Part shown: positions 1 to 9,695 of the stretch, piece after piece
Layout: each line of letters begins with the position of its first letter
How positions within the stretch are numbered: the first letter of the stretch is position 1
Assembly (NCBI GenBank): GCA_009693505.1
Contig: SHXD01000004.1
Span: 1-64,000 of the forward strand
Source of the DNA: Limnohabitans sp.
GTDB taxonomy: Bacteria > Pseudomonadota > Gammaproteobacteria > Burkholderiales > Burkholderiaceae_C
DNA: 64,000 bases
Direction: 5' to 3'
Translations under genes and position numbers: made by a program
Notes under the pieces: generated by a model
What the model saw: the letters and a program-made list of their open reading frames with translations, nothing else
What the model was told of the DNA's origin: nothing
Databases searched by the model: none

Positions 1-2
1 TA

Positions 3-101
3 AGTTCGCGCGAAACTGCAGCACAAATTATTTGGCTTTTTTGTGGCATTGGATTGGTCAGTGCTGTGAGTATGTTGGCACACTCTTTTATTTTGCATTG
101 A
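3..101 (+). CDS. C-terminal end of a membrane protein (partial)
   Basis: An open frame enters from the left edge and stops at TGA 99-101. It encodes about 32 residues with a hydrophobic stretch (IIWLFCGIGLVSAVSMLA), which reads like the last transmembrane helix of a transporter or permease. The other two forward frames give less protein-like translations. The family cannot be named from this fragment. It is convergent with the sulfurtransferase gene. Confidence 0.4.
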   Translation, partial: SSRETAAQIIWLFCGIGLVSAVSMLAHSFILH

Positions 102-112
102 CACAAAGCTCT

Positions 113-140
113 GCGGTAAGAGTGGCAATCACTTTGCCGC
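113..140. terminator. Hairpin at a convergent gene junction
   Basis: An inverted repeat: GCGGTAA and AGTG pair with CACT and TTGCCGC around a GCAAT loop, with one bulged G and one G-T wobble. It lies between two convergent stop codons. There is no T-run on either side, so it would be at best a weak bidirectional terminator or an mRNA 3' end stabiliser. Confidence 0.3.
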
Positions 141-154
141 CCCTCAGCAGTTGA

Positions 155-1015
155 CTAGCCTTTTGCGCAGGGCAGCCCAAGCGTATTGCACCATTCGCTC
201 CAACTGCCAGGGTACAAACGGGTGATGCCTAGACCTGCAATTTCCATGGCCAAAATATTGGGCACAGTACTGACCCCACTGCCGCAGTGGTGAACCACGG
301 TGGCAGGGTCTCTGCCTGCTAAAAGCTTTTCAAATTCAGCTTTCAATACTTCTGGCGATTTGAAGAAGCCATCTGCGCCAAGGTTTTCGGCAAAAGGTCT
401 GTTTAAGGCGCCTGGGATGTGGCCAGCCACAGGATCGAGGGGCTCCGTTTCGCCGCGGTACCGCGCAGCACCACGGGCATCTATCAGGGTTAAATTGGGA
501 TGTCCCACCTGAGGCGCTAATTGATCAGTACTGACCCATTCACGCAAAGCAGGTCTCAATTCAAACTGGCTGGCGCTTGTCTTCAATGCTGCGGGAGCGT
601 TTGTATCCACTGCGCCCCCAGATGCTTCCCAGGCCTGAAGTCCGCCATCTAAAATGGCGACAGCATCGTGGCCCAACCATTTCAGCATCCACCACAAGCG
701 GCCGCAATAGTTGGCGCCATTGCGGTCGTACACCACCGCCTGCATTTGGTTTTCAAACCCTAAGCTGCCTAACCATGTGGCCACCTCTTCACGCGAGGGC
801 AGTGGATGTCTGCCGCCATTGACAGCCGATGAACCGTGCGTGCTGAGGTTGCGATCTAAATGGGCTTGGTGTGCACCCTGAATGCGAACCTTGGCAAACA
901 GGGTGTCGGCCATTTCGGGTTTCATGAGGTCGCCGGTGCAATCAAACACCATGAAAGATTTGCCCGAAGCCTGCAAGTCTTTGAGTTGTTGAACGGATAT
1001 GAGTGTGGTGTACAT
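155..1015 (-). CDS. sseA: 3-mercaptopyruvate sulfurtransferase-type rhodanese
   Basis: A 286-residue protein with two rhodanese domains, at about residues 8-135 and 165-280. The second carries the active loop HCGSGVS with the persulfide-forming cysteine at about residue 244. The CGSGV form is typical of mercaptopyruvate sulfurtransferase (SseA), whereas thiosulfate sulfurtransferases usually have a CRxGxR-type loop. Length matches E. coli SseA (about 281 aa). It probably moves sulfur from 3-mercaptopyruvate to thiol or cyanide acceptors in the cytoplasm. It lies 10 bp downstream of an EamA exporter on the same strand. Physiological substrate is inferred from the loop only. Confidence 0.85.
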   Translation of the reverse strand: MYTTLISVQQLKDLQASGKSFMVFDCTGDLMKPEMADTLFAKVRIQGAHQAHLDRNLSTHGSSAVNGGRHPLPSREEVATWLGSLGFENQMQAVVYDRNGANYCGRLWWMLKWLGHDAVAILDGGLQAWEASGGAVDTNAPAALKTSASQFELRPALREWVSTDQLAPQVGHPNLTLIDARGAARYRGETEPLDPVAGHIPGALNRPFAENLGADGFFKSPEVLKAEFEKLLAGRDPATVVHHCGSGVSTVPNILAMEIAGLGITRLYPGSWSEWCNTLGLPCAKG

Positions 1016-1025
1016 GCCGAATCCT

Positions 1026-1931
1026 TCAGTCGTTAAGCTTGTTGCTAGGCAATTGCGAGGCTAAGCTGGCTTTGTTACGGCCGCTTAAGGCCGTGGCTGC
1101 AATGCCACTTAAAACAATGATCAATATACCGCCCCAACCGATCCATGGTATTTGATCGTCAAATAAAAACAAGCCAAACAAGGCTGAAAAAACAATGCCC
1201 GAGTATTGCAAGTTAGCGACCACCATGGTGGCCCCATCGTTGTAGGCGCGTGTCATGCACCATTGGCCCAATGCGGCCAAAATGCCAATGGGCAGCAACA
1301 GCCAAGCTGCTGCCCAGACCCATTCGCTGGTGCCCGTGAACAGCATCACAAGCGCGCCAGATGCAGCGGCTGCCAATGAAAAATAAAACACAGTGCGCTC
1401 AACAGGCTCGCCTTCTCTGCCAAGTTCAGCCACTTGGATGTAGGCCATGGCGGCAATCATGCCGGAGGACAAACCCACCAATCCTGCAAGCACTTGGTTT
1501 TGCTCGATGTTAGGCCGCAGAATCATGACCACGCCCAAAAAGCTGATCACAACAGTGAGCACCACAGGAAGTTGGCTCTTCACATCTTGGAGATGGCCTT
1601 TCCAAAGCGTGGCTCCCACCAAAAAGGCAGCGACCCAAATGCCACTCATGTAGTTTAAAGTCATGGCCGTGGCCAAGGGCAGATAAGCAATGGCATAAAA
1701 CCATGCGGCCAAAGACACCACTCCGGTGAACGCGCGCCAAGTGTGCATTTTGGGCACACGGGTTTGAAGTGAAATGCCTTTGCGCTGGCACGCATAGGCC
1801 ATGAGCAAGCTGCCAATGGCGCCGCGATAGAAAACCAATTCAAAGGTGCTGAAGTACACCGCTGCAAATTTCACACACACACTCATGATTGAAAAAAACA
1901 GCGAGGCTAAAACCATCCACAGTGCTTGCAT
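1026..1931 (-). CDS. EamA/DMT family transporter
   Basis: About 301 residues arranged as two EamA repeats with roughly ten hydrophobic helices and short loops, the usual form of drug/metabolite transporters in the inner membrane. The start at ATG 1931 (MQALWMV) is chosen because it lies just beyond the TAA of the upstream Rieske gene (1937-1939); a longer frame to 1988 would overlap that gene. Substrate unknown; members export amino acids, purines or small metabolites. It sits between the Rieske oxygenase and sulfurtransferase genes, so all three may be co-transcribed. Confidence 0.8.
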   Translation of the reverse strand: MQALWMVLASLFFSIMSVCVKFAAVYFSTFELVFYRGAIGSLLMAYACQRKGISLQTRVPKMHTWRAFTGVVSLAAWFYAIAYLPLATAMTLNYMSGIWVAAFLVGATLWKGHLQDVKSQLPVVLTVVISFLGVVMILRPNIEQNQVLAGLVGLSSGMIAAMAYIQVAELGREGEPVERTVFYFSLAAAASGALVMLFTGTSEWVWAAAWLLLPIGILAALGQWCMTRAYNDGATMVVANLQYSGIVFSALFGLFLFDDQIPWIGWGGILIIVLSGIAATALSGRNKASLASQLPSNKLND

Positions 1932-1936
1932 GCAGC

Positions 1937-3082
1937 TTAGTCGCTTGAAGCTTCGTTCATCGATGTGCTCATCTTGTTGCGATACCACTCGTGAAAATGT
2001 TGCATGCCGTCTTCCATGGGACTTTGGTAAGGCCCCACTTCGTTGTCGCCCCGTTGCATAAGGGCTTTGCGGCCCGCATCCATGCGTTCTGCAATTTCAT
2101 CATCTTCTAAACATGTTTCCATGTAGGCCGCTTTTTGGGCTTCTACAAAATCGCGCTCGAAGGCCACGATTTCTTCGGGGTAATAGAACTCCACCATGTT
2201 CAGCGTTTTCTCGGGGCTGATGGGGTGGAGTGTGGACACCGTAAGCACATGCGGATACCACTCCACCATGATGTGGGGGTAGTAGGTGAGCCAAATGGCG
2301 CCATAAACGGGAACGGCGTCTTGACGGTATTGCATGAGTTGTTTTTGCCAGCGTTCGTAAACGGGGCTGCCGGCCTTGCCCAAACGATTGGCGACTCCCA
2401 CCGTTTGAACTGAGAATTCTTTTTTGAATTGCCAACTGAGGTCGTCGCAAGTCACGAAGTTGCCAAGGCCTGGGTGGAACGGTTCAACGTGGTAGTCCTC
2501 GAGGTAAACCTCGATGAAGGTTTTCCAGTTGTAGTTGCACTGGTGCATCTCAACATGGTCGAGTTTGAAGCCGGTGAAATCTAATGCGGCGCGCGGCCCC
2601 ATGTCGGCCAAGTCGGCTTCAATGTCGCGCCCATTGTCTTCAAACAACAAACCATTCCACTCGCGGAGCGGGTAATTTTGGAGGTTAAGACAAGGGTCTT
2701 GTGCGAAATGGGGCGCACCTAAAAGCTGACCTCCGGGGGCATAGGTCCAGCGGTGCAAGGGGCACACAATGTTGCCGCCGGCACTGCCTTTTTGCTGGGT
2801 GTTGAGTGAGCCTCGGCCTTGCAAAATCACGGCTTGCCGGTGCCTGCAAATGTTGGAGATCAGTTCAATGCCTTGCTCGGAGCGAACCAGAGCACGCCCA
2901 CCCGATTCTTGGGGCAGCACGTGATAGTCCCCGATTTCGGGAACCGACAGTTGGTGGCCCACATATTTGGGGCCTTGCTGAAAAATAGTTTTCAGCTCGC
3001 GCTGAAACAGCGCATCATTGAAATAGCTTGAAACTGGTAGTTGGCTTGCGGCCTGCTGCAGTTGAAGACTTAAATCAGACAT
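1937..3082 (-). CDS. Rieske non-heme iron oxygenase, alpha subunit type
   Basis: A 381-residue ring-hydroxylating oxygenase. The Rieske [2Fe-2S] ligands are visible as C79-x-H81 and C107-x2-H110. The mononuclear iron site is visible in LEDYHVEPFH: H198 and H203, preceded by D196. This is the architecture of alpha subunits such as aromatic dioxygenases and choline or carnitine monooxygenases. No beta subunit, ferredoxin or reductase gene is adjacent, so electron supply must come from elsewhere. The spacer between the two Rieske half-motifs is relatively long and Gly/Ser/Gln-rich. The substrate cannot be assigned. Its 5' region contains several hairpins (3104-3174). Confidence 0.85.
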   Translation of the reverse strand: MSDLSLQLQQAASQLPVSSYFNDALFQRELKTIFQQGPKYVGHQLSVPEIGDYHVLPQESGGRALVRSEQGIELISNICRHRQAVILQGRGSLNTQQKGSAGGNIVCPLHRWTYAPGGQLLGAPHFAQDPCLNLQNYPLREWNGLLFEDNGRDIEADLADMGPRAALDFTGFKLDHVEMHQCNYNWKTFIEVYLEDYHVEPFHPGLGNFVTCDDLSWQFKKEFSVQTVGVANRLGKAGSPVYERWQKQLMQYRQDAVPVYGAIWLTYYPHIMVEWYPHVLTVSTLHPISPEKTLNMVEFYYPEEIVAFERDFVEAQKAAYMETCLEDDEIAERMDAGRKALMQRGDNEVGPYQSPMEDGMQHFHEWYRNKMSTSMNEASSD

Positions 3083-3103
3083 GGATGACCTGACCTAGAG
3101 ACT

Positions 3104-3174
3104 CCCCCTATGAAGGGGCAGGAACATGCGGGTAACCTAGGGCTATCCCGCGAAAAAAGCGGACCGAAGTCCGC
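3104..3174. promoter_or_regulatory. Cluster of hairpins between divergent Rieske and xseB genes
   Basis: Three inverted repeats stand in a row. CCCC/GGGG lies at 3104-3118, GCGGG/CCCGC at 3128-3151, and a perfect GCGGAC-CGAA-GTCCGC hairpin at 3159-3174 is flanked by AAAAAA at 3153-3158. Read on the minus strand the last one is stem, TTCG loop and six T, a canonical intrinsic terminator, yet it lies upstream of the minus-strand Rieske gene. It could be an attenuator in that gene's leader or a block to antisense transcription. No known riboswitch consensus was recognised. Confidence 0.4.
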
Positions 3175-3257
3175 CGATGAAGGGTCATTGTAGCCTCAGG
3201 TCAGCAATTTGGGGCCGAAGTCGACCTAAAATGCCTTTCTTTAGATTTAAATCCGCC

Positions 3258-3512
3258 ATGCCCAAAGCAACTTCTACTTCAGCCAAAGCTCAGGCCGACC
3301 AGGCACTGCCCGCCAGTTATGAAGAGGCGGTTCAAGAGTTGGAACAATTGTTGGCCAAATTGGAATCAGGTCAGTTGCCCCTTGATCAATTGCTGACCCA
3401 TTACCAACGCGGCGCTAGCCTGCTGGCTTTTTGCCGCGAACGATTGACGGCCATCGAAAACCAAATCAGTGTGTTGGACGAAGGGACCTTGAAACCTTGG
3501 GACGGTGCATGA
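3258..3512 (+). CDS. xseB: Exodeoxyribonuclease VII small subunit
   Basis: From ATG 3258 the product is 84 residues with the XseB core: [20 protein letters not shown], then a helix containing [11 protein letters not shown] and the C-terminal VLDEG. XseB pairs with XseA to degrade single-stranded DNA into oligonucleotides in the cytoplasm. An upstream in-frame start at 3177 would add 27 non-conserved residues and is rejected. The stop overlaps the ispA start (ATGA at 3509-3512), the classic xseB-ispA-dxs arrangement. The large subunit gene is not in the window. Confidence 0.93.
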   Translation: MPKATSTSAKAQADQALPASYEEAVQELEQLLAKLESGQLPLDQLLTHYQRGASLLAFCRERLTAIENQISVLDEGTLKPWDGA

Positions 3513-4456
3513 ACTTTCCGTTTTCAAACAACTTCAATTTTAAAGCTTGGTCCAAAGAGCGCTTGGCGCAAGTTGAACAAGTTTTGAAGCAGGGCATTGA
3601 TGCCCACGCCCCCGCTGGTTTGGGCGAGGCGATGCGCTACGCGGTCTTGGACGGCGGCAAACGCCTCAGACCCCTTTTGGTATTGGCCGCTGCCGAGGCT
3701 GTGGGTGTCGATTTGGAAGCCGCCACCGTTTCTGACCAACCCAGTTCTTTGGCGGCATTGCGTGCTGCTTGTGCGGTTGAATTGATTCACGCTTATTCTT
3801 TGGTTCACGATGATATGCCCTGCATGGACAACGATGTGCTCCGCCGAGGCAAACCCACTGTGCATGTGAAATATGGCGAAGCCCAGGCATTGTTGGCAGG
3901 TGACGCGCTACAGGCCTTGGCTTTTGAATTTTTAACGCCACAAGACGGCAGCACAGACGTCGCGGTGCAAGCTTCGCAAGTTGCCTTGTTGGCCAGAGCT
4001 TCTGGCTATCAAGGGATGGCGGGTGGTCAAGCCATCGATTTGGCCAGCGTGGGTGTGCCCTTGAATGAGTCCCAATTGCGTCAAATGCACCGTCTCAAAA
4101 CAGGTGCGCTGTTGCTTTGCAGTGTGCAGTTAGGGGCCGTCAGTGCTGGAAAGCCGTCGACCCTTATTTTAGATGCCTTCACGCAGTATGCGCAGACACT
4201 GGGCTTGGCTTTTCAGGTGGTGGACGACATCTTGGATGTCACCTCTGACTCTGCCACATTGGGCAAAACAGCGGGTAAAGATGCCGCGGCCGATAAGCCG
4301 ACCTATGTGTCTCTTATGGGTTTGGAGCAAGCTCAACAATTGGCTGCCCTGCTCTACACAGATTCACTTGCAGCACTTGATGCCAGTGGCTTGAACACCA
4401 CAGCCACTGCCGCATTGCGCGGACTGGCCAAGCAAGTGGTGCAACGAAAAAATTAA
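3509..4456 (+). CDS. ispA: Farnesyl (polyprenyl) diphosphate synthase
   Basis: 315 residues; condenses IPP with DMAPP and GPP to make farnesyl diphosphate. The two aspartate-rich Mg-binding motifs are clear: DDMPCMD at 101-107 (the DDxx(xx)D first motif) and DDILD at 239-243. The GGKRLRP motif lies at 49-55. The start at 3509 is fixed by the ATGA overlap with xseB; a longer frame from 3431 lies inside xseB. It precedes dxs by one base, so all three genes form one transcript and supply isoprenoids for quinones and undecaprenyl phosphate. Confidence 0.95.
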   Translation: MNFPFSNNFNFKAWSKERLAQVEQVLKQGIDAHAPAGLGEAMRYAVLDGGKRLRPLLVLAAAEAVGVDLEAATVSDQPSSLAALRAACAVELIHAYSLVHDDMPCMDNDVLRRGKPTVHVKYGEAQALLAGDALQALAFEFLTPQDGSTDVAVQASQVALLARASGYQGMAGGQAIDLASVGVPLNESQLRQMHRLKTGALLLCSVQLGAVSAGKPSTLILDAFTQYAQTLGLAFQVVDDILDVTSDSATLGKTAGKDAAADKPTYVSLMGLEQAQQLAALLYTDSLAALDASGLNTTATAALRGLAKQVVQRKN

Positions 4457-4457
4457 T

Positions 4458-6335
4458 ATGCTTGAATCGATTCACTCTCCCCTTGACCTTCGAAAACTGA
4501 AACGCGGCGACTTACCCCGCTTGGCTGCTGATTTGCGCCAGTGCGTTTTAGACAATGTGTCGCAAACTGGTGGACACTTAAGTTCCAACTTAGGCACCGT
4601 AGAACTCACAGTGGCCTTGCACTATGTTTTCAACACCCCAGAGGATCGCATTGTGTGGGATGTGGGCCATCAAACTTACCCCCACAAAATTCTCACAGGC
4701 CGGCGCGAACGCATGCCCAGCTTGCGCCAATTGGGCGGTCTTTCTGGTTTCCCTCGCCGGGACGAAAGTGAATACGACACCTTTGGGACTGCTCACTCCT
4801 CCACCAGTATTTCCGCAGCGCTTGGCATGGCCATTGCGGCGCGTCAAAAGGGTGAATCACGCCACGCCATTGCTGTGATTGGTGACGGTGCCATGACCGC
4901 TGGCATGGCCTTTGAAGCCATGAACAATGCAGGCATTGAAGACTGCAAATTGTTGGTCATCTTGAATGACAACGACATGTCGATCAGCCCGCCTGTTGGG
5001 GCCTTGAACCGTTATTTGGCACAACTTATGAGCGGCCGTTTTTATTCAACCGCCAAGAACATGGGTAAAAATGTTTTGAAAAGCGCGCCACCGCTGTTTG
5101 AGTTGGCCAAGCGCTTTGAACAGCATGCCAAGGGCATGGTGGTGCCTGCCACCATGTTTGAACAATTTGGTTTCAATTACATCGGCCCTATTGATGGCCA
5201 TGATTTAGATTCCCTTATTCCCACTTTGGAAAATATCAAGCAATTGCAAGGGCCTCAGTTTTTGCATGTGATTACCAAAAAAGGGCAGGGTTACAGGCTG
5301 GCCGAAGAGGATCCTGTGAACTACCACGGCCCAGGCAAGTTCGATCCCAAAGTAGGCTTGGTGCCTGCTGTCAAGCCTGCTAAACCTTCCTTCATGCACA
5401 TCTTTGGCCAATGGCTTTGTGACATGGCTGCGGTTGACAAACGCTTGGTGGGCATCACACCCGCCATGCGCGAGGGCTCAGGCATGGTGGAGTTTCACAA
5501 GCGCTTTCCAGACCGTTATTACGATGTGGGCATTGCCGAGCAACATGCCATCACTTTTGCGGCGGGTTTGGCCTGCGAAGGACTCAAGCCAGTTGTTGCC
5601 ATCTATTCCACCTTCTTGCAGCGCGGCTACGACCAACTCATTCACGATGTAGCTTTACAAAACTTACCCGTGGTGTTTGCCTTGGACCGTGCAGGTTTGG
5701 TGGGTGCTGATGGGGCTACACACGCTGGCGCTTATGACATTGCTTATTTGCGCTGTATTCCCAATATGTCGATTGCTTGCCCCAGTGATGAACGAGAGTG
5801 CCGACTGCTACTGAGTACGGCTTATGCTCAAAACCATCCTGTGGCTGTGCGATATCCCAGAGGTGCGGGGGTAGGCGTCGATGCGGGCCAAGACTTGGAA
5901 ACTCTGACCTTGGGCAAAGCTGAAGTACGGCGCGAAGGCCAAGGCATTTGTATTTTGGCGTTTGGCACCTTGCTTTATCCGGCCTTGGAAGCCGCTGAAA
6001 AACTCAATGCCACGGTGGTCAACATGCGTTGGGCCAAGCCCTTAGACACCGAGATGATTCTCAAAATGGCGGCCAGTCACGATCGCTTGGTGACGGTGGA
6101 AGATGCCTGCGTGATGGGTGGTGCGGGCAGCGCTGTTTGTGAGACTTTGCAAACGGCACGCATTTTGAAGTCGGTCTTGAACTTGGGCTTGGCGGACGAA
6201 TTCATTGAGCATGGCGACCCTGCCAAGCTGATGGCCATGCAAGGCTTGAATGCGGCTGGCATTGAAAAGTCCATTCGAAATTTTGAAGTCCCCGAAATGG
6301 ACTTAAAATCGGGCTTGCAAGAGTCTTTGGTGTGA
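4458..6335 (+). CDS. dxs: 1-deoxy-D-xylulose-5-phosphate synthase
   Basis: 625 residues, the normal Dxs length. It joins pyruvate and glyceraldehyde 3-phosphate with thiamine diphosphate, the first step of the MEP pathway. The ThDP/Mg site is seen as GDGAM (142-146) with ILNDND (168-173). Further landmarks are the histidine in [12 protein letters not shown], the central VGIAEQHA segment with the catalytic glutamate, and the C-terminal transketolase domain ([11 protein letters not shown]). It starts one base after ispA, implying tight coupling of precursor formation and prenyl condensation. Confidence 0.96.
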   Translation: MLESIHSPLDLRKLKRGDLPRLAADLRQCVLDNVSQTGGHLSSNLGTVELTVALHYVFNTPEDRIVWDVGHQTYPHKILTGRRERMPSLRQLGGLSGFPRRDESEYDTFGTAHSSTSISAALGMAIAARQKGESRHAIAVIGDGAMTAGMAFEAMNNAGIEDCKLLVILNDNDMSISPPVGALNRYLAQLMSGRFYSTAKNMGKNVLKSAPPLFELAKRFEQHAKGMVVPATMFEQFGFNYIGPIDGHDLDSLIPTLENIKQLQGPQFLHVITKKGQGYRLAEEDPVNYHGPGKFDPKVGLVPAVKPAKPSFMHIFGQWLCDMAAVDKRLVGITPAMREGSGMVEFHKRFPDRYYDVGIAEQHAITFAAGLACEGLKPVVAIYSTFLQRGYDQLIHDVALQNLPVVFALDRAGLVGADGATHAGAYDIAYLRCIPNMSIACPSDERECRLLLSTAYAQNHPVAVRYPRGAGVGVDAGQDLETLTLGKAEVRREGQGICILAFGTLLYPALEAAEKLNATVVNMRWAKPLDTEMILKMAASHDRLVTVEDACVMGGAGSAVCETLQTARILKSVLNLGLADEFIEHGDPAKLMAMQGLNAAGIEKSIRNFEVPEMDLKSGLQESLV

Positions 6336-6436
6336 AGGGTAAACCCCCACCAAATTGCTTGAAAACCTTTCATACAATCTTTCCTTGGGTTTTCATATCG
6401 CGTTTGGGATTCTTTATTTTTTTCAGGAGTAATTTC

Positions 6437-7519
6437 ATGGACCGTCGTTCCGTTATTAAAAATGCAGGCTTGGCCGGTATTCTGGCTGCCAGTGCTGCAC
6501 CAGCTATCGTTCACGCGCAGGCCAATTTGCGCTGGCGCCTCACTTCAAGTTTCCCCAAGGCGCTTGACACCTTGTTTGGCGTCAACGATGTGTTTGCCGG
6601 CAAGGTCCGCGAAATGTCGGGTGGCAAGTTTGAAATTTCGACCCACGCTGCTGGCGAATTGATGCCTGCCTTTGGCACCATCGATGGCGTCAAAGATGGC
6701 ACGGTTGAAATGGCCAACACAGCGCCTTATTACTACTTCGGCAAAGACGAAGCCTTTGCCATTGGCTGCGCCATTCCGTTTGGTATGAACAGCCGCCAAA
6801 TGACGGCCTGGATGTACCACGGCAATGGCTTGAAGCTCACACGTGATTTCTACCGTAACTACAACATTGTGAACTTCCCCATGGGTAACACGGGTGCCCA
6901 AATGGGCGGTTGGTTCCGCAAAGAAATCAAGTCATTGGCTGATTTCAAAGGCACCAAGTTCCGCGTCGGTGGCTTTGCCGGTAAAGTGGTTGAGCGCATT
7001 GGTGGCGTACCCCAAAATATTCCTGGCGGTGAAATTTACCAAGCCCTCGAAAAAGGCACCATTGACGCCGCCGAGTGGGTAGGACCCTATGACGATCTAA
7101 AGCTTGGCTTTTACAAAGTGGCTAAGAACTACGCTTACCCAGGTTGGTGGGAAGGCGGACCTCAGCTCGACTTGCACATCAACAGCAAGGCTTGGGACGG
7201 TTTGTCCAGCGAGTACAAGGCCATCATCACTTCCGCTGCGGCCTATTCCCACATTGACATGCAAGCGCGCTACGACGCTAACAATTCGCAGGCTTTGAAA
7301 ACACTGGTGGCCAACGGCGCCAAGTTGTTTGCATTCCCACGTGACATGATGGACTCTGCGTTCAAGGAATCCATGGCTTTGTATGACGAATTGTCTGCCA
7401 AGAATCCAAATTGGAAGACCATCTACAGCGATTACCGTTCGTTCCAGCGCGATGCCAACTCTTGGTTCCGCTTTACGGAAGCTCGTTTTGATTCTTTCAT
7501 GCAAAACCAAAAGCTGTAA
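6437..7519 (+). CDS. TRAP transporter solute-binding protein, DctP family
   Basis: 360 residues; periplasmic extracytoplasmic solute receptor. The start ATG 6437 is preceded by CAGGAG at about 6424. The N-terminus MDRRSVIKNAG followed by a hydrophobic core and AQA at about residues 26-28 looks like a twin-arginine-type signal peptide. The mature part resembles the DctP subgroup annotated for mannitol or chloroaromatic compounds, a class often serving 2-oxo acids and other organic anions, so the ligand is not assignable. An intrinsic terminator follows directly, before the permease genes, a layout that lets binding protein exceed permease. Confidence 0.88.
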   Translation: MDRRSVIKNAGLAGILAASAAPAIVHAQANLRWRLTSSFPKALDTLFGVNDVFAGKVREMSGGKFEISTHAAGELMPAFGTIDGVKDGTVEMANTAPYYYFGKDEAFAIGCAIPFGMNSRQMTAWMYHGNGLKLTRDFYRNYNIVNFPMGNTGAQMGGWFRKEIKSLADFKGTKFRVGGFAGKVVERIGGVPQNIPGGEIYQALEKGTIDAAEWVGPYDDLKLGFYKVAKNYAYPGWWEGGPQLDLHINSKAWDGLSSEYKAIITSAAAYSHIDMQARYDANNSQALKTLVANGAKLFAFPRDMMDSAFKESMALYDELSAKNPNWKTIYSDYRSFQRDANSWFRFTEARFDSFMQNQKL

Positions 7520-7545
7520 GCTAGGGCTTGATCTAAGTCAAATTA

Positions 7546-7568
7546 AAAAGGCCCCTTGCGGGCCTTTT
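7546..7568 (+). terminator. Intrinsic terminator after TRAP binding protein
   Basis: Perfect 9-bp stem AAAAGGCCC / GGGCCTTTT with a CTTGC loop, ending in TTTT. It lies 26 bp past the dctP stop and about 90 bp before dctQ, so it probably attenuates transcription into the permease genes. Confidence 0.8.
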
Positions 7569-7656
7569 CTTATTTTCTGAGCATGTAGTTTTTTTTGTGT
7601 CAATCAAGTTACTGTAAAATTGTGCAAATTATCGGTCAATTTTAAAATGAAATCTC

Positions 7657-8196
7657 ATGAAACCACTGCTTAAAATTGCAGAGACCATCGACAGCATCAA
7701 CAACCGGTTTGCGGTGTTTGCCATGTGGGCCATCTTTGTATCCTGCGCCATCAGTAGCGGCAACGCCTTCATCCGATTTATCTTCAGCAAAAGCTCCAAC
7801 GGATGGCTTGAAATTCAGTGGTATTTGTTTGCTGCTGCCGTCATGTTGGGGGCCTCCACAGTCTTGAGGGTCAACGAGCACGTGCGCGTTGACGTGATCT
7901 ATGGCCAGCTGCAAACCAAAACCAAAGTCTTTATCGATCTGTTTGGATTGGTCTTCTTTTTGATTCCGGTCATGAGCCTCATGATGTACTTGGCATGGCC
8001 CTTGTTCATTGACAAAGTTTTCTCTGGTGAAATGTCCAGCAATGCAGGCGGCCTCATCCGCTGGCCCGTCTGGATGACCATGCCACTTGGATTTTTGATG
8101 GTTTTGCTTCAAGGCTTTTCTGAGATCATCAAGCGAGTCGGTTGGCTCACCAATCAATATGAAATGAACCTCGTTTACGAGAGGCCCTTGCAATGA
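7657..8196 (+). CDS. TRAP transporter small permease, DctQ family
   Basis: 179 residues with four hydrophobic helices, the small integral membrane subunit of a TRAP importer. It contains the ARVxEHxRVDV-like segment (VLRVNEHVRVDVIY) characteristic of DctQ proteins between helices two and three. The stop overlaps the start of dctM (ATGA at 8193-8196). It functions in the inner membrane with the DctM homologue and the upstream DctP protein in sodium-driven uptake. Confidence 0.9.
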   Translation: MKPLLKIAETIDSINNRFAVFAMWAIFVSCAISSGNAFIRFIFSKSSNGWLEIQWYLFAAAVMLGASTVLRVNEHVRVDVIYGQLQTKTKVFIDLFGLVFFLIPVMSLMMYLAWPLFIDKVFSGEMSSNAGGLIRWPVWMTMPLGFLMVLLQGFSEIIKRVGWLTNQYEMNLVYERPLQ

Positions 8197-9692
8197 CCGT
8201 TGAACAATTTGCCCCGCTGATGTTTTTGGGGTTGATCTTGGTAATGCTGATCGGCTTTCCTGTTTCATTCTCGCTGTCTGCCCTTGGTTTGTTATGTGGC
8301 GTTTACGCCATTAACATGGGCTGGTTCCCGCCTAACTTTTTAGGCAATTTGCCCGCAAACGTTTTTGGCATTTTGTCCAATGAACTTCTGCTGGCCATTC
8401 CGTTTTTCACCCTCATGGGCACCTTGCTTGAAAAATGCGGTCTGGCGGAAGACATGCTAGATTCGATGGGCCAACTGTTTGGCCCCGTTCGAGGCGGTTT
8501 GGGTTACTCTGTCATCCTTGTGGGCTTCATCTTGGGTGCCATCACTGGCACGGTGGCGGGTCAGGTCATTGCCATGGCCATGATTTCTTTGCCGGTCATG
8601 ATTCGTTACGGCTACAACATGCGTTATGCCACGGGTGTATTGGCGGCCTCCGGCACCATCACGCAGTTGGTCCCGCCTTCATTGGTCTTGGTGGTCATGG
8701 CAGATCAATTGGGTCAGTCTGTGGGCGACATGTACAAGGGCGCTTGGGGCCCTTCCATTCTGCAAATTCTTTTCTTTGCGCTTTACACCTTCTTTTTGGG
8801 TCGCTTGTTACCGCACCATGTGCCGGGCGTTCCAAAAGAGGCCCGCACCTTGAATGGCTGGGCCCTTTGGAGAAAGTGTTTGCGCGGCATCATTCCCTCT
8901 GCAGTGCTCATTTTTGCAGTGCTGGGCAGCATGGGTGGCTTGCCAGGCATTAACATTGCCATTGCCACACCCACTGAAGCGGGCGCCATGGGTGCCGTCG
9001 GCGCCTTCATCTTGGCTTGGATGCACAAGCGACTAGATTTTGCCATTGTGAAAGATGCCTTGGGTGGCACCATGCGCATCACGGCCATGGTGGTTTTCAT
9101 TCTCATTGGCTCACGGGTTTTCTCCTTGGTTTTCCAAGGGGTCGACGGTGGCAAATGGATTGAGCACCTGCTGACCGGCTTGCCAGGTGGTCAAACAGGC
9201 TTCCTGATTGTGGTCAATATTTTTATCTTTTTCTTGGCCTTTTTCTTAGACTTCTTTGAAATTGCGTTCATCATTTTGCCGATGCTTGGCCCTGTCGCTG
9301 CCAAGATGGGCATTGACCTCATTTGGTTTGGCGTGCTCATTTGCGTCAACATGCAAACCAGCTTCATGCACCCGCCCTTTGGCTTTGCCTTGTTCTATTT
9401 GCGCGGTATTTCAGACACGCTGTTCAAGAACGGTTCCATCCAAAAGCAGGTCGAATCCAAAGACATTTACCTGGGTGCTATTCCGTGGGTCATACTGCAA
9501 TTGTTGTTGGTGGTCGTGGTTATTTTCTTCCCGCAAACCGTCACAGCTTTCTTGGACAAGCCCATCAATGTTGATTTGAGCACCATTCAACTTGAGGCCC
9601 CCACTGAAAATTACGACGATGGCATAGACGAGCAACAAAAAATCAAAGACCTCAACAATTCTTTGGATGCTGAGCCTAAGAAATCGCCCTAA
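8193..9692 (+). CDS. TRAP transporter large permease, DctM family
   Basis: 499 residues with about 12-13 transmembrane helices, somewhat longer than the typical 430. The extra length lies partly in the cytoplasmic loop after residue 200 and in a hydrophilic C-terminal tail (after about residue 455, rich in Asp, Glu and Lys). The conserved segments GTVAGQV, PPSLVLVVMADQ and ATPTEAGAMGAVGAF are recognisable. It forms the transport channel with the DctQ protein. The start overlaps dctQ and the next gene starts 3 bp after its stop. Confidence 0.9.
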   Translation: MTVEQFAPLMFLGLILVMLIGFPVSFSLSALGLLCGVYAINMGWFPPNFLGNLPANVFGILSNELLLAIPFFTLMGTLLEKCGLAEDMLDSMGQLFGPVRGGLGYSVILVGFILGAITGTVAGQVIAMAMISLPVMIRYGYNMRYATGVLAASGTITQLVPPSLVLVVMADQLGQSVGDMYKGAWGPSILQILFFALYTFFLGRLLPHHVPGVPKEARTLNGWALWRKCLRGIIPSAVLIFAVLGSMGGLPGINIAIATPTEAGAMGAVGAFILAWMHKRLDFAIVKDALGGTMRITAMVVFILIGSRVFSLVFQGVDGGKWIEHLLTGLPGGQTGFLIVVNIFIFFLAFFLDFFEIAFIILPMLGPVAAKMGIDLIWFGVLICVNMQTSFMHPPFGFALFYLRGISDTLFKNGSIQKQVESKDIYLGAIPWVILQLLLVVVVIFFPQTVTAFLDKPINVDLSTIQLEAPTENYDDGIDEQQKIKDLNNSLDAEPKKSP

Positions 9693-9695
9693 GCA

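Noticed and set aside
3083-3190. Glycine-type riboswitch in the hairpin cluster before the Rieske gene
   Set aside because: Some short pieces look similar (GAAGGGGCA), but the conserved aptamer core and paired order are absent on both strands.
7642-8268. Minus-strand frame of 208 codons opposite dctQ
   Set aside because: Its translation is His/Asp/Gln-rich without hydrophobic core or motif; the sense strand encodes a clear DctQ with coupled dctM.
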